Assembly (NCBI GenBank): GCA_945895265.1
Contig: CAMDEF010000046.1
Location: 1-33,279, forward strand
From: Bordetella parapertussis
GTDB lineage: Bacteria > Pseudomonadota > Gammaproteobacteria > Burkholderiales > Burkholderiaceae_B
Direction of reading: 5' to 3'
DNA length: 33,279 bases
Every line of letters begins with the position of its first letter. The stretch's first letter is position 1. Made by a program: the position numbers and the translations under genes. The notes beneath the pieces are model-generated. The model was not told the origin of the DNA, did not search any database, and saw only the letters and a list, made by a program, of their open reading frames with translations. Positions 1-7,461 of this stretch are shown here, piece by piece.

Positions 1-171
1 CTCGGTTTGAACGCTTTGCGCGGCTTTAAGGTCGCGATCAGCAATCACAACCGTTACACCTTGACGGGCTAACTTCAGCGCAATTGCACGTCCGATACTC
101 GCTCCTGCTCCCGTCACAATGGCGATGCGAGACGCAGCAATCTCTTCAACACGTTGAGTAGAACCTTTCAT
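1..171 (-). CDS. Short-chain dehydrogenase/reductase, N-terminal part (cut by window edge)
   Basis: Reading the reverse strand from an ATG at 171-169 gives 57 codons with no stop before the edge. After about 14 residues comes IAIVTGAGASIGRAIALKLA, the Rossmann TGxxxGIG-type NAD(P)-binding loop, with Ser in place of the usual Gly in the ASIG part. This is followed by VVIADRD, where the Asp after the second strand usually favours NAD over NADP. These are hallmarks of the SDR superfamily. A purine-rich AGGCGGAG sits directly before the ATG and supports the start. The gene is divergent from the enoyl-CoA hydratase at 364, a pairing common in acyl-CoA or fatty-acid metabolism. Substrate and exact role cannot be told from the fragment. 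Confidence 0.85.
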   Translation of the reverse strand, partial: MKGSTQRVEEIAASRIAIVTGAGASIGRAIALKLARQGVTVVIADRDLKAAQSVQTE

Positions 172-363
172 TCTCCGCCTCATCTCTCAATTATTGTTAT
201 TTGATGCAAAAAGCAACCACTGTTTTACTCTAATTTCAAGACGTCGGGTAAATAGTTGAATGCTCTATTTCGCAGTATCGGCTTGAAAACGCTATGATCC
301 AGTCAAAATTCGACCAGACAGATACTCTCTTTCTTGACCTTTTGAGCGACGCTACCGAGCCAA
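172..363. promoter_or_regulatory. Divergent intergenic region between SDR and enoyl-CoA hydratase genes
   Basis: 192 bp, AT-rich on the SDR side. On the reverse strand a TTGCTT followed about 17 bases later by TAATTG could be a weak -35/-10 pair for the SDR gene. No convincing promoter hexamers or operator palindrome was found for the forward gene, and no ORF or RNA gene was seen. Confidence 0.35.
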
Positions 364-1161
364 ATGAAAACCTTAATTTCACTAAAACACGCCCAAGCAA
401 TCATGGATCCGCACGGTGTTGCGACCCTCACAATCTGTGAAGCGGGTACGCTCAATATCCTATCGACTCCAGTCATTCAGGACTTAACAATGGCGTTAAG
501 CGAACTGGCTCTCAACACTGAGATTCGTACTCTGATTTTCAGAGGTGCAGGGGATAAAGCCTTTGTCGCGGGCGCGAATATCAATGAAATGGCAACGCTC
601 ACCCGCAAGTCGGCGGTTGCATTCATTTCAAATCTGCGCGACCTATGCGAAGCAACGCGAGTGTTTCCAATGCCGGTGATTGCTCGTGTACCTGTATGGT
701 GTTTAGGTGGCGGCCTTGAACTCGCCATGGCCTGCGATGTACGCGTTGCAGCACTCAATACTCAATTTGGCATGCCCGAAGTCAAAGTCGGAATTCCGTC
801 GGTCATTCATGCTGCCCTGATGCCTAAACTGATTGGGCAGGCGCGCGCCACATGGTTATTGTTGAGCGGTGAAAACATCAGCACCGAGCAGGCGGTGCAA
901 TGGGGACTCATTCACGAAGCCGTCGCCCTCACTGAGCTTGATCAGCGCATCGCAACCATTGCCAATAACTTTGCCGCCTTAGGCCCCGCAGTCCTTAAGC
1001 AACAAAAGACCTTGCTCAGGCGCTGGGAGCAGCTCTCTTTGCCAGATGCAATCACAGATAGCGTTCAAGAGTTTGGCAAAGCTTTCGAAACAGGCGAGCC
1101 TCAAAAATTTATGAATCAATTTTTGGCGCACAAACAGGCGAAGAACAGGTCAAATTCGTAG
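364..1161 (+). CDS. Enoyl-CoA hydratase/isomerase family protein
   Basis: 265 residues, the usual length for a single-domain crotonase. Residues 67-73 (FVAGANI) match the first oxyanion-hole segment (normally AGADI). Residues 114-120 (LGGGLEL) give the second, with Glu119, and FGMPEVKVGIPS has Glu139. These two glutamates occupy the positions of the catalytic pair of classical enoyl-CoA hydratases, so hydration of a trans-2-enoyl-CoA is plausible. The usual PGxGGTQRL stretch after the second Glu is replaced by SVIHAALMPKLIG, so the substrate may be unusual or the protein may be another crotonase such as a hydrolase or lyase. No strong Shine-Dalgarno precedes the ATG. It is divergent from the SDR gene. 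No clear link to the NRPS/PKS cluster. Confidence 0.9.
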   Translation: MKTLISLKHAQAIMDPHGVATLTICEAGTLNILSTPVIQDLTMALSELALNTEIRTLIFRGAGDKAFVAGANINEMATLTRKSAVAFISNLRDLCEATRVFPMPVIARVPVWCLGGGLELAMACDVRVAALNTQFGMPEVKVGIPSVIHAALMPKLIGQARATWLLLSGENISTEQAVQWGLIHEAVALTELDQRIATIANNFAALGPAVLKQQKTLLRRWEQLSLPDAITDSVQEFGKAFETGEPQKFMNQFLAHKQAKNRSNS

Positions 1162-1191
1162 GTTCAGACAAATGTCTCAAAAACAGATGCC

Positions 1192-1267
1192 CAATCCCCT
1201 CAATTTGACGGTTGCAACTGAGACCGAGGCCAATCCACCTTTCGATAGGGATTGTGAGCATTGAGGG
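1192..1267. repeat. Overlapping inverted repeats upstream of the binding-protein operon
   Basis: CAATCCC (1192-1198) is complementary to GGGATTG (1248-1254), and the overlapping CCCTCAAT (1197-1204) is complementary to ATTGAGGG (1260-1267). The two pairings use the same left segment and exclude each other in a transcript. No T-run follows, so this is not a standard terminator. Function unknown. Confidence 0.35.
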
Positions 1268-1272
1268 CGTTC

Positions 1273-1300
1273 TTCTTCACCCGCATGTTTTTGCTATAGT
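1273..1300 (+). promoter_or_regulatory. Candidate extended -10 promoter for the binding-protein operon
   Basis: TGCTATAGT at 1292-1300 fits an extended -10 element (TGn plus TATAGT). A poor -35 (TTCTTC, 1273-1278) lies 16 bases upstream. It sits 58 bp before the first ATG of the operon. Confidence 0.35.
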
Positions 1301-1325
1301 AAGCTCACTCGATGAATGACCTAAA

Positions 1326-1375
1326 TTAATCTATGCGAGTAGTCATGTCATTAATCTATGCGAGTAGTCATGTCA
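1326..1375 (+). repeat. Perfect 25-bp tandem duplication over the start codon
   Basis: Bases 1326-1350 and 1351-1375 are identical and adjacent. Each copy carries the start region MRVVMS. Because 25 is not a multiple of three, the ATG in the first copy (1333) is in another frame and opens a 16-codon reading frame that ends at a TGA at 1381-1383. The ATG in the second copy (1358) opens the real gene. Confidence 0.95.
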
Positions 1376-2179
1376 CAAGTTGAGCCAAAAATAATTATGA
1401 CAGAGGCGCAGTCAAGCCCAATCAAAAGACTACAAATCCGCGGGTCAGAGTCAGTCAAACCGATCATTCAAAAGATTGGCTACCAATATATGACTGATTT
1501 CCCTTCAGTGGAACTGACCCTGTCATTGGGTAGCAGCGTGCATGGATACAAATCCGTCTTCCAAGGAACAGCAGAAATTGGCATGGTGTCGAGCAACATG
1601 CCAGACGAATTACATCGACAAATGCAAGACAAAATTAGTGAATACAAATATACGCTGATCGCGCACGATGCCATTGCTGTCATTGTTCATCCGTCTAATC
1701 CTGTAAAAAACTTAACGCGACAGGATCTCAAACGAATATTCTCTGGGCGGGCCAAAGATTGGGAAGATTTCGGATGGGATGATGGAGGGAAAATCGAGAT
1801 TTATTCTCCGAATCCTACCCACCAAGCTTTTGCTACATGGCGCCGTTTGGTGATGGGTGAAACCTCTTACGTCACGATTGAGTCAAAGACATTCAATAGC
1901 GACAAAGCGATCACCCAGTCAGTTGAGAATACTCGGCAATCCATTGCCTACTTGAGTTGGGTGGAAGCCCATGCTGCGGGCTCTACGGTTGTCCAGGTCG
2001 ATGGTCAATACCCTTCTAGCGAGACAATTTCAAAGAAACAATATTTGCTCAGCCAAGAACTGAGACTGTTTTCTAAGATTGACGCCAGCGACCAAGTAGA
2101 AAAGTTTCTGAACTACTGCGTATCTCAAAAGACAGGGCAGGCAATCATCAAAGACATGGGTTGGATTTCAATTGGATAA
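1358..2179 (+). CDS. PstS-like substrate-binding domain protein without a signal peptide
   Basis: 273 residues of a type-II periplasmic-binding fold (PBP-like-2/PstS family). Residues 58-60 (GSS) with the FQGTAEIGMVSS segment fit the first ligand loop. HDAIAVIVHPSNPVKNLTRQDLKRIFSGRAKDW (about 103-135) is quoted here only by its ends: the NPV..LT..L..IFSG..K.W pattern is the family signature. The PstS phosphate loop SGTR is replaced by SPNPTHQA (about 150-157), so phosphate is not an obvious ligand. No signal peptide, lipobox or membrane helix is seen. A TAA at 1352-1354, two codons upstream in frame, rules out a longer N terminus, so as read the protein would be cytoplasmic. ATG 1370 is an alternative start. 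The next gene begins 4 bp after the stop codon, which indicates co-translation. Confidence 0.85.
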   Translation: MRVVMSQVEPKIIMTEAQSSPIKRLQIRGSESVKPIIQKIGYQYMTDFPSVELTLSLGSSVHGYKSVFQGTAEIGMVSSNMPDELHRQMQDKISEYKYTLIAHDAIAVIVHPSNPVKNLTRQDLKRIFSGRAKDWEDFGWDDGGKIEIYSPNPTHQAFATWRRLVMGETSYVTIESKTFNSDKAITQSVENTRQSIAYLSWVEAHAAGSTVVQVDGQYPSSETISKKQYLLSQELRLFSKIDASDQVEKFLNYCVSQKTGQAIIKDMGWISIG

Positions 2180-2182
2180 TTC

Positions 2183-3031
2183 ATGAATCGCAGAACTGTA
2201 CTTAAAGGAGTAGGCGTAGGCATCGGTGCCATCTGCGCGGTTGGTGCAGCTAATTTTTATTACGCATTGCTAGAATTTCGACGCCGTAAACCGCTCATTA
2301 TCGGTGGGGCGACGGTCGTCAAGCGATTGCTAGATACTCGACTCATTGAGACCTTCCTTAAATACTATCCAGAGGCCGACTTACTGATAGAAGGCGGTTA
2401 CTCGCACGGCGGATTGATGGCGCTAGAACGTGGGTCAATTGATCTCGCAATGATGTCTAATCATCTCGCACCAGCAGATAAACTCAATTTTCTTGAATAT
2501 CTGATTGGCATTGAAACCGTTGGGATTATCGTAAACGACAATTCAGTGGTTAAAAATATTTCTACGATTGATGCTCGCAGGGTGTTTCAGCGTGAGATTA
2601 CAAATTGGAAAGAACTAGGGGGGCCAGACGCACCGATCCAAGTGTACAGCCGACCAGATGATGAAACCGCCAAAAAAAGCGTCGAGCAAGTCTTATTAGA
2701 AGGCGGAGTTGTTCACGAGCAAGCAACAGTCTTGCCCTCAAATCGGGCGATGGCTGAACAAGTTTCAAGCGATCCACTGGCGATTGGCTTTATCAGCCAA
2801 CAGGGATACTTAAGCACCAAAGTGCCAACTTTAAAAATTAGGACACTCAGCATTGATGGTGTTGAGATGGATCAGCGAAGTATAGGCCTGGGGCTGTATC
2901 CACTTGTACGACAACTATTTTTAGTGCTTCGCGATGATGCAAGCGATATCTCAAAGAAATTTATAGCGTTCGTACTTTCTGACGAAGGCCAAACGCTTCT
3001 AGCAGATAGCGGCGCGCTGAGGGTGAGGTAG
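2183..3031 (+). CDS. PstS-like substrate-binding protein with a Tat-type N-terminal signal
   Basis: 282 residues. The N terminus MNRRTVLKGVGVGIG has a twin-arginine motif (R3 R4 TVLK) followed by a hydrophobic stretch to about residue 29, typical of a Tat signal or signal anchor. No clear AxA cleavage site is seen, so it may stay membrane-tethered. The PBP-like-2 body follows: GSIDLAMMSNHLA (about 84-96), and VVKNISTIDARRVFQREITNW, recognisable by its LT/IS..D..RVF....TNW layout, then GGPDAPIQVYSRP (146-158). The phosphate-binding SGTR loop is replaced by SRPDDETAKK. It sits between another PstS-like gene (3 bp gap) and a TAXI-like gene (2 bp gap). Likely exported and binding a small anion or other solute. 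The ligand is unknown. Confidence 0.87.
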   Translation: MNRRTVLKGVGVGIGAICAVGAANFYYALLEFRRRKPLIIGGATVVKRLLDTRLIETFLKYYPEADLLIEGGYSHGGLMALERGSIDLAMMSNHLAPADKLNFLEYLIGIETVGIIVNDNSVVKNISTIDARRVFQREITNWKELGGPDAPIQVYSRPDDETAKKSVEQVLLEGGVVHEQATVLPSNRAMAEQVSSDPLAIGFISQQGYLSTKVPTLKIRTLSIDGVEMDQRSIGLGLYPLVRQLFLVLRDDASDISKKFIAFVLSDEGQTLLADSGALRVR

Positions 3032-3033
3032 CG

Positions 3034-4170
3034 ATGATAGATCTGAAACAAGAGGTCGTCACACATCTAGAAAAAGCACGGCGCAATGAAAAGGGGCGAC
3101 GTATTTTGGCAATCGTTTTAATCGTGATCTTGCTGCTCATTTCTGCAAGACTCATCTTTAACTTGATTCCTAAAAATTTCATACTTTCAGTAACGAGCGG
3201 CAGTGTTTTATCTGAGCGTCATTTTCTCATCAAACTTCTTCAAGATGAGGCAGCCGAAAACTTCTTATCATTAAAAGTCGTCAAAACTGCTGGGTCGCTC
3301 GACTCCTTAGAATTGGTGAATTCAGGAAAAGTGGATCTTGCTTTAGTACCAGGGGGCCTCATCAACTCCTTTCCAAACGTCAGGCATGTGGCAACCTTAC
3401 CCCCCGAGTTTATTCATTTTTTAGTGAAGCCACACATCAAAAATCTGGAGGACTTAAAAGGCAAAGTGATCAACATGGGTGAGCGCCGAGAAAGCACTAG
3501 GATTCTGGCTCGTCAAATACTGTCTCATCTAAACTTTGTTGCTGATTCAGACTATGTTGAAACAAACTTTTCGAACGAAGCACTGATTGGTATGCGCTCT
3601 GAAAGCTTGCCAGACGTCATTGTTGAGGTGTCCTATGCGCCGTCTCTTTTAGTAGATTTTTTTGTGAAGAGGCACGATTACCACCTGCTGGCCATGCCAT
3701 TTCCTTCTGCACTCGCCAAGCGCTTAAGTTGGATTAGAAATGCTACGCTCAATCAATACATGTACAGCATTATTCCACCCGTACCCTCAACAGACATACC
3801 ACTCGCGGGGGTAAATCTTCATTTAGTCACCAACGCAAATGTTGAGCCTAAGGCCATCGTCGAGTTATTAAAAGCCCTATATGGATCTCAAGTGAATAGT
3901 CGTTTTAGTCAGAAGCTCGTTGAGGAGGATCTGCTGATTCCTTCTGGCTATCCAGTCTCTGCCGGAACGACGCTTTATCTTGATAGTAAAAAGCCGATGT
4001 TGACTCCGGAGTTGACTGATAAACTAAGTACCATGTTTCAATTATTGATGAGCTTAGGCTCTATATTGGTTTTAATCTGGAAGTGGTTTAGAAGTGACCA
4101 AGACCAAGAGTTTGAATACGATACCGAAGCGCTCGAAAAAATAGTTGAAATTAAAACACGTAAAGATTAG
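3034..4170 (+). CDS. Membrane-anchored TAXI/TRAP-like solute-binding protein
   Basis: 378 residues, longer than a typical TAXI binding protein (about 320) because it has two membrane anchors: a helix at about 23-43 (RRILAIVLIVILLLISARL) and another at about 336-352, then a charged tail of some 26 residues. Between them lies a periplasmic-binding fold with TAXI features: an SVTSGS start, a GSLDSLELVNSGKVDLALV segment, PPEFIHFLV and LEDLKGKVINMG. The topology predicts a periplasmic sensor domain with both ends in the cytoplasm. The Shine-Dalgarno-like GAGG overlaps the stop of the previous gene. No TRAP permease genes are adjacent, so a role in sensing or in delivering ligand to a distant transporter is as likely as transport. 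Function not known. Confidence 0.82.
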   Translation: MIDLKQEVVTHLEKARRNEKGRRILAIVLIVILLLISARLIFNLIPKNFILSVTSGSVLSERHFLIKLLQDEAAENFLSLKVVKTAGSLDSLELVNSGKVDLALVPGGLINSFPNVRHVATLPPEFIHFLVKPHIKNLEDLKGKVINMGERRESTRILARQILSHLNFVADSDYVETNFSNEALIGMRSESLPDVIVEVSYAPSLLVDFFVKRHDYHLLAMPFPSALAKRLSWIRNATLNQYMYSIIPPVPSTDIPLAGVNLHLVTNANVEPKAIVELLKALYGSQVNSRFSQKLVEEDLLIPSGYPVSAGTTLYLDSKKPMLTPELTDKLSTMFQLLMSLGSILVLIWKWFRSDQDQEFEYDTEALEKIVEIKTRKD

Positions 4171-4197
4171 CCTCTCTAGGTGGCCGCTGATCTCCTG

Positions 4198-4229
4198 TTA
4201 CATGGAAAATGACTTCATGTCTCTATAAT
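4198..4229 (+). promoter_or_regulatory. Candidate promoter for the three-domain fusion gene
   Basis: A perfect -10 hexamer TATAAT lies at 4224-4229, 44 bp before the ATG. The best -35 (TTACAT, 4198-4203) is 20 bases away, longer than ideal, so the call rests mainly on the -10. Confidence 0.4.
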
Positions 4230-4273
4230 GCTCACATTGTTATCACGCGCAGTCGGTATCTATCCATAATGCA

Positions 4274-6502
4274 ATGATTAATCACAAAAAATTTCCAATT
4301 GGACTCGGTCTTGGATTAAAAGACGGCATCAGCTATCTGTCTCTAGAGCACGCCTTAAAGTCTGGAATTCGGTTTTTTGACACATCGACCTATTATCCTA
4401 TTGGCGCCCTAAGTCAGTTTGCGGATTGCTTAATAGACAATCGCATCGACCGCAGCGACGTTCATCTGTGCGTCAAGCTTTGGGTCACAACACTTGGCAA
4501 AAACAGGCAATTCGACTACGACCCAATCGATCGTACACTCGATGAAAACGTCAAAGCTTATATTGACGAATTAAAAATAGGCTATATCGATTCGTTGGTC
4601 ATTCACTGGCCTGTGAAGGCCGATGATGAAGGCTACCCTGAAGAATTTATTATTGAAGAAATTTGGCCTCGCTTAGAACTTTTAGTTGCGAGTGGCTTAG
4701 TCAAATCGATTGGCGTCTCTAACTTCAATATCATCGAGCTTCAACGTCTGCTTCACATTGCAAAGATTAAACCGTTCTGCAATCAGGTCGAATACAACCC
4801 TTTTGCTTTTAATCCCGAGCTAAAGGATTTCTGTGCAAAAAATAATATTCAAATCGTCGCTCACTCGCCATTCAATTTTGGCTGGAAAGAGTCTAGCTTA
4901 GCCATCCTAGAGCATCCTTGCATCACGGATCTTGCCAAAAAATATAGAAAGACGCCGGCTCAAGTTGTTCTGGCGTGGGGCTGTGCCCATGGCGTGATTC
5001 CAATTCCCGGCAGCACCAAGTTAGAACACATTAGCGAAATTGCCTGCGCGCCATCGATTGCTCTTGAAGCTTCTGATGTACGCGCAATCGATCAATTAAA
5101 TAAACAGGCTTATTGCTACGCTGAATTTGGTCAATATTTTCGCGAAAGCCGGTACCTGAGGCAGAATGTTCCGAATATCGAGGCTAGGTTTCTAACGCCA
5201 GACGGATCTTTTAAAGCAACGCATCTCTACGATACAAATTTTTTATCCCAGGTGAAATCTGCACTGACAGAAGGCGCTGGTTTTGTCATTCTTCCAGAAG
5301 TTTTTAAAGATCTGGCTGACCGACTATTACCCTCTCTCGACGCAGGAAAAATGCAAAAGCTTGGACGCTGGGACGGTTTTGGAGCCCACACTAAAGATAG
5401 CATTTTCAATACCTCGCCAGAGATTGTTGAATTAGTTGACCACCCTATCGTGTCTCTGATCGTTCAAGCGCTTCTAGGTTGGGATTGCAAAATAGATAAT
5501 CTTGCAGCAAGCACCAGCCGTGTGGCTCCTGACAACTACGCGCTGGGGCCTCACCAAGACTCGCCTTTCGAACAGAACCCTGGCTGCCCTCTTCCGCCGG
5601 CCGAATACCCTCTCGTCATACAAACGATCATTGCGTTTGATGCTTTCACCGAAAATAATGGGCCTTTGTACGTTGTGCCCCACTCGCATAAAAAACGCCA
5701 ACGCGTGAACTTACCCTGGAGCGGCAATACACCAAAAGGGCCAATACCAAACGATGCAATTAAAGTTGTTGTGCCAAATGGGTCCGCGATTTTGGCGATC
5801 GGTCATATTTGGCATGGTGCAGCTTCAAATACGACAGATCGGCCTCGACGCGGATTTTTAGTTGAATATGTCAGTTCAGTGTGCGAGCCACGCGAACGAT
5901 TTACCACAGAGAATATTCACGACGATGCGCTCAAGAATTTCTCAAGGCGTTTATTGCGCATGCTGAGCAATGGCAAGCGATTCTTTTACGATCAACCTTC
6001 TCTACTGATGCGTTATAAAGAATTGTTAAAGGATGAAATACCAAGTCATCTAAAAACCAGCCAGGCCAGTACGAAGCTCGACAATATCATTTACTCAACT
6101 TTTGTACGAACCACCGGCGGAGCATCAGGCTACTCTTCTAGCGATGACGGCATGCTAAAGGTCAAACTTAGCATGCCAAAAGTCATGGGGGGCCAAGGCG
6201 AGGCGTCCAATCCCGAACAATTGTTTGCTTCGAGTTATTCGGCGTCTTTTTTAAGAGCTCTAGAAATGGCAGCGAGTCAGAAGCTCATTGAACTGCCAGC
6301 TACCACCGCAATCGAAGCTAAAGTGTCTCTCGGGACGTCACCCCAAGGGATTGCAATTGCGGTCAATTTGCTGATTAGTCTTCCAGGAGTCGCGAGCTTG
6401 CTCGCAAAAGAGTTGATTGAGGCTGCAAACAAAATTTGCCCCTACTCTAAAGCGTTAAAGGGTAACGTTCGAATCGAATTGTCTTTAGCTGAAACGACCT
6501 AA
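4274..6502 (+). CDS. Aldo/keto reductase - PhyH dioxygenase - Ohr/OsmC-like fusion protein
   Basis: 742 residues with three domains normally found as separate proteins. Residues 1-285: aldo/keto reductase with the full catalytic tetrad Asp36, Tyr41, Lys68 and His111, plus SIGVSNF (145-151) and IPIPGSTK (242-249). Residues 303-545: phytanoyl-CoA dioxygenase family, with iron ligands His427 and Asp429 (HQD), distal His514 (IWHG), and an arginine at 525/526 suited to hold 2-oxoglutarate. Asp429 makes it a hydroxylase type, not a SyrB2-type halogenase. Residues 604-742: Ohr/OsmC fold with NPEQLF (646-651) and resolving Cys722 (CPYS), but the peroxidatic Cys is Ser658 and the GGR arginine is GGA, so peroxidase activity is unlikely. 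The reading frame is uninterrupted through both linkers. Cytoplasmic. Adjacent to the NRPS cluster and likely a tailoring or precursor enzyme, but the substrate is unknown. Confidence 0.88.
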   Translation: MINHKKFPIGLGLGLKDGISYLSLEHALKSGIRFFDTSTYYPIGALSQFADCLIDNRIDRSDVHLCVKLWVTTLGKNRQFDYDPIDRTLDENVKAYIDELKIGYIDSLVIHWPVKADDEGYPEEFIIEEIWPRLELLVASGLVKSIGVSNFNIIELQRLLHIAKIKPFCNQVEYNPFAFNPELKDFCAKNNIQIVAHSPFNFGWKESSLAILEHPCITDLAKKYRKTPAQVVLAWGCAHGVIPIPGSTKLEHISEIACAPSIALEASDVRAIDQLNKQAYCYAEFGQYFRESRYLRQNVPNIEARFLTPDGSFKATHLYDTNFLSQVKSALTEGAGFVILPEVFKDLADRLLPSLDAGKMQKLGRWDGFGAHTKDSIFNTSPEIVELVDHPIVSLIVQALLGWDCKIDNLAASTSRVAPDNYALGPHQDSPFEQNPGCPLPPAEYPLVIQTIIAFDAFTENNGPLYVVPHSHKKRQRVNLPWSGNTPKGPIPNDAIKVVVPNGSAILAIGHIWHGAASNTTDRPRRGFLVEYVSSVCEPRERFTTENIHDDALKNFSRRLLRMLSNGKRFFYDQPSLLMRYKELLKDEIPSHLKTSQASTKLDNIIYSTFVRTTGGASGYSSSDDGMLKVKLSMPKVMGGQGEASNPEQLFASSYSASFLRALEMAASQKLIELPATTAIEAKVSLGTSPQGIAIAVNLLISLPGVASLLAKELIEAANKICPYSKALKGNVRIELSLAETT

Positions 6503-6574
6503 TTGGTTCGGTACCATCAAGCCAATCCACGGGCAAACATTGCAATCCTTCCAAGCTGTATTGAATGAACGAAC
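6503..6574. other. Convergent intergenic gap
   Basis: 72 bp between the stop codons of two converging genes. ATTGG and CCAAT near the left end could pair weakly, but there is no GC-rich stem with a T-tract, so no terminator is called. Confidence 0.5.
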
Positions 6575-7423
6575 TCAAAACCGCTTTGGAAAAATATTGA
6601 ATCCCATTAAATTTCTGATGTAGAGCGGAATCAGTTGAAGAGCTCCCCACTCAGCCTTAAAAATACTGGTTTTACACCAGATGTTGACTGAGACAATCGT
6701 GCTGTAACTGATCACCTGATGCCACCAGTAGGCTGGCACATATAAAATCGTCCCAGCGTCCATCGTCAGATCATAAAATTTAACTTTCTGTGCTTTTGGA
6801 AACTTGTCAAAATCAGGTTTCAGCGGATTAAAGTCAGTAATCTTTGGGTAATTTGACAAAGCCGAACGCGGATGCAGATTTAAAAAACTGTTGGGCTCAG
6901 AGATTAACCAACGCTTTTGACCATACAGTTGCATGAAGAAATTTTCTGACGTGTCGTAATGCAGACCAGTGGTGTTACCGCCACGGCCGTACCATAAATA
7001 CTTAAGCCCTAATCTATCTTGTGGTAGCAAAGTATCAAAAAGGATCTCAGACTTTAACTCAGGAAAAGACTGATTAATCCCCAACGCACCTAGGTACAAG
7101 CGCCTTCCGGCTTTTGGATGCTCGCGACTCATTTCATTTGAGTATTCTTTCAGACTCATCTGAATGGGCCGATGGTACTCCTGAAAAACGTCTGTTTCAG
7201 ACGTATTCACTTCGACTGTTTTATCTCCAACTTTCTCATGAAGAAACTCTGGGCTCCATTGCGCCAGGCTTGGAAAAACTTCATAAATATCTGTGATCAA
7301 CAAGGGCCGTTTCGATTGCGAGCAAAGGGTTCCAATGTCAACCCCAGAGTCAACCAGATCCTTCAATTTTCGTTGAGGGATTTGACCAGAATACAGATTA
7401 AGTTGACTTGACTCTTTCGTCAT
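6575..7423 (-). CDS. Cupin_8/JmjC-type 2-oxoglutarate-Fe(II) hydroxylase (FIH-like)
   Basis: 282 residues from the ATG at 7423. A GTG at 7432 would add three residues and is the alternative start; residue numbers here count from that GTG. The core GLHYDTSENFFMQLYGQKRW (156-175) is close to the FIH/cupin_8 signature: iron ligands His158 and Asp160, NFF, and Lys173 at the place of the FIH lysine that binds 2-oxoglutarate. The distal ligand is His238 in YVPAYWWHQV. Enzymes of this family hydroxylate amino-acid side chains of proteins or of carrier-bound peptides. It is downstream of the amidohydrolase gene by about 30 bp on the same strand, and the pair diverges from the NRPS genes, so tailoring of the peptide is a reasonable inference. 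A conserved tail rich in aromatic residues (IPLYIRNLMGFNIFP) follows. No signal peptide. Confidence 0.88.
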   Translation of the reverse strand: MTKESSQLNLYSGQIPQRKLKDLVDSGVDIGTLCSQSKRPLLITDIYEVFPSLAQWSPEFLHEKVGDKTVEVNTSETDVFQEYHRPIQMSLKEYSNEMSREHPKAGRRLYLGALGINQSFPELKSEILFDTLLPQDRLGLKYLWYGRGGNTTGLHYDTSENFFMQLYGQKRWLISEPNSFLNLHPRSALSNYPKITDFNPLKPDFDKFPKAQKVKFYDLTMDAGTILYVPAYWWHQVISYSTIVSVNIWCKTSIFKAEWGALQLIPLYIRNLMGFNIFPKRF

Positions 7424-7461
7424 CGCTTTCACAAAAAATAGCGTTCACATCGCGTCGCGAT

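Noticed and set aside
1162..1191. Terminator hairpin (AGAC/GTCT) after the enoyl-CoA hydratase gene
   Set aside because: The stem is four bases with no following T-run.
5551..5571. PhyH domain as a non-heme halogenase
   Set aside because: Halogenases of this family replace the Asp of HxD with Ala or Gly. Here the motif is HQD with Asp429 retained.
6503..6574. Bidirectional terminator between converging genes
   Set aside because: Only a five-base ATTGG/CCAAT pairing with no T-tract, too weak to call.
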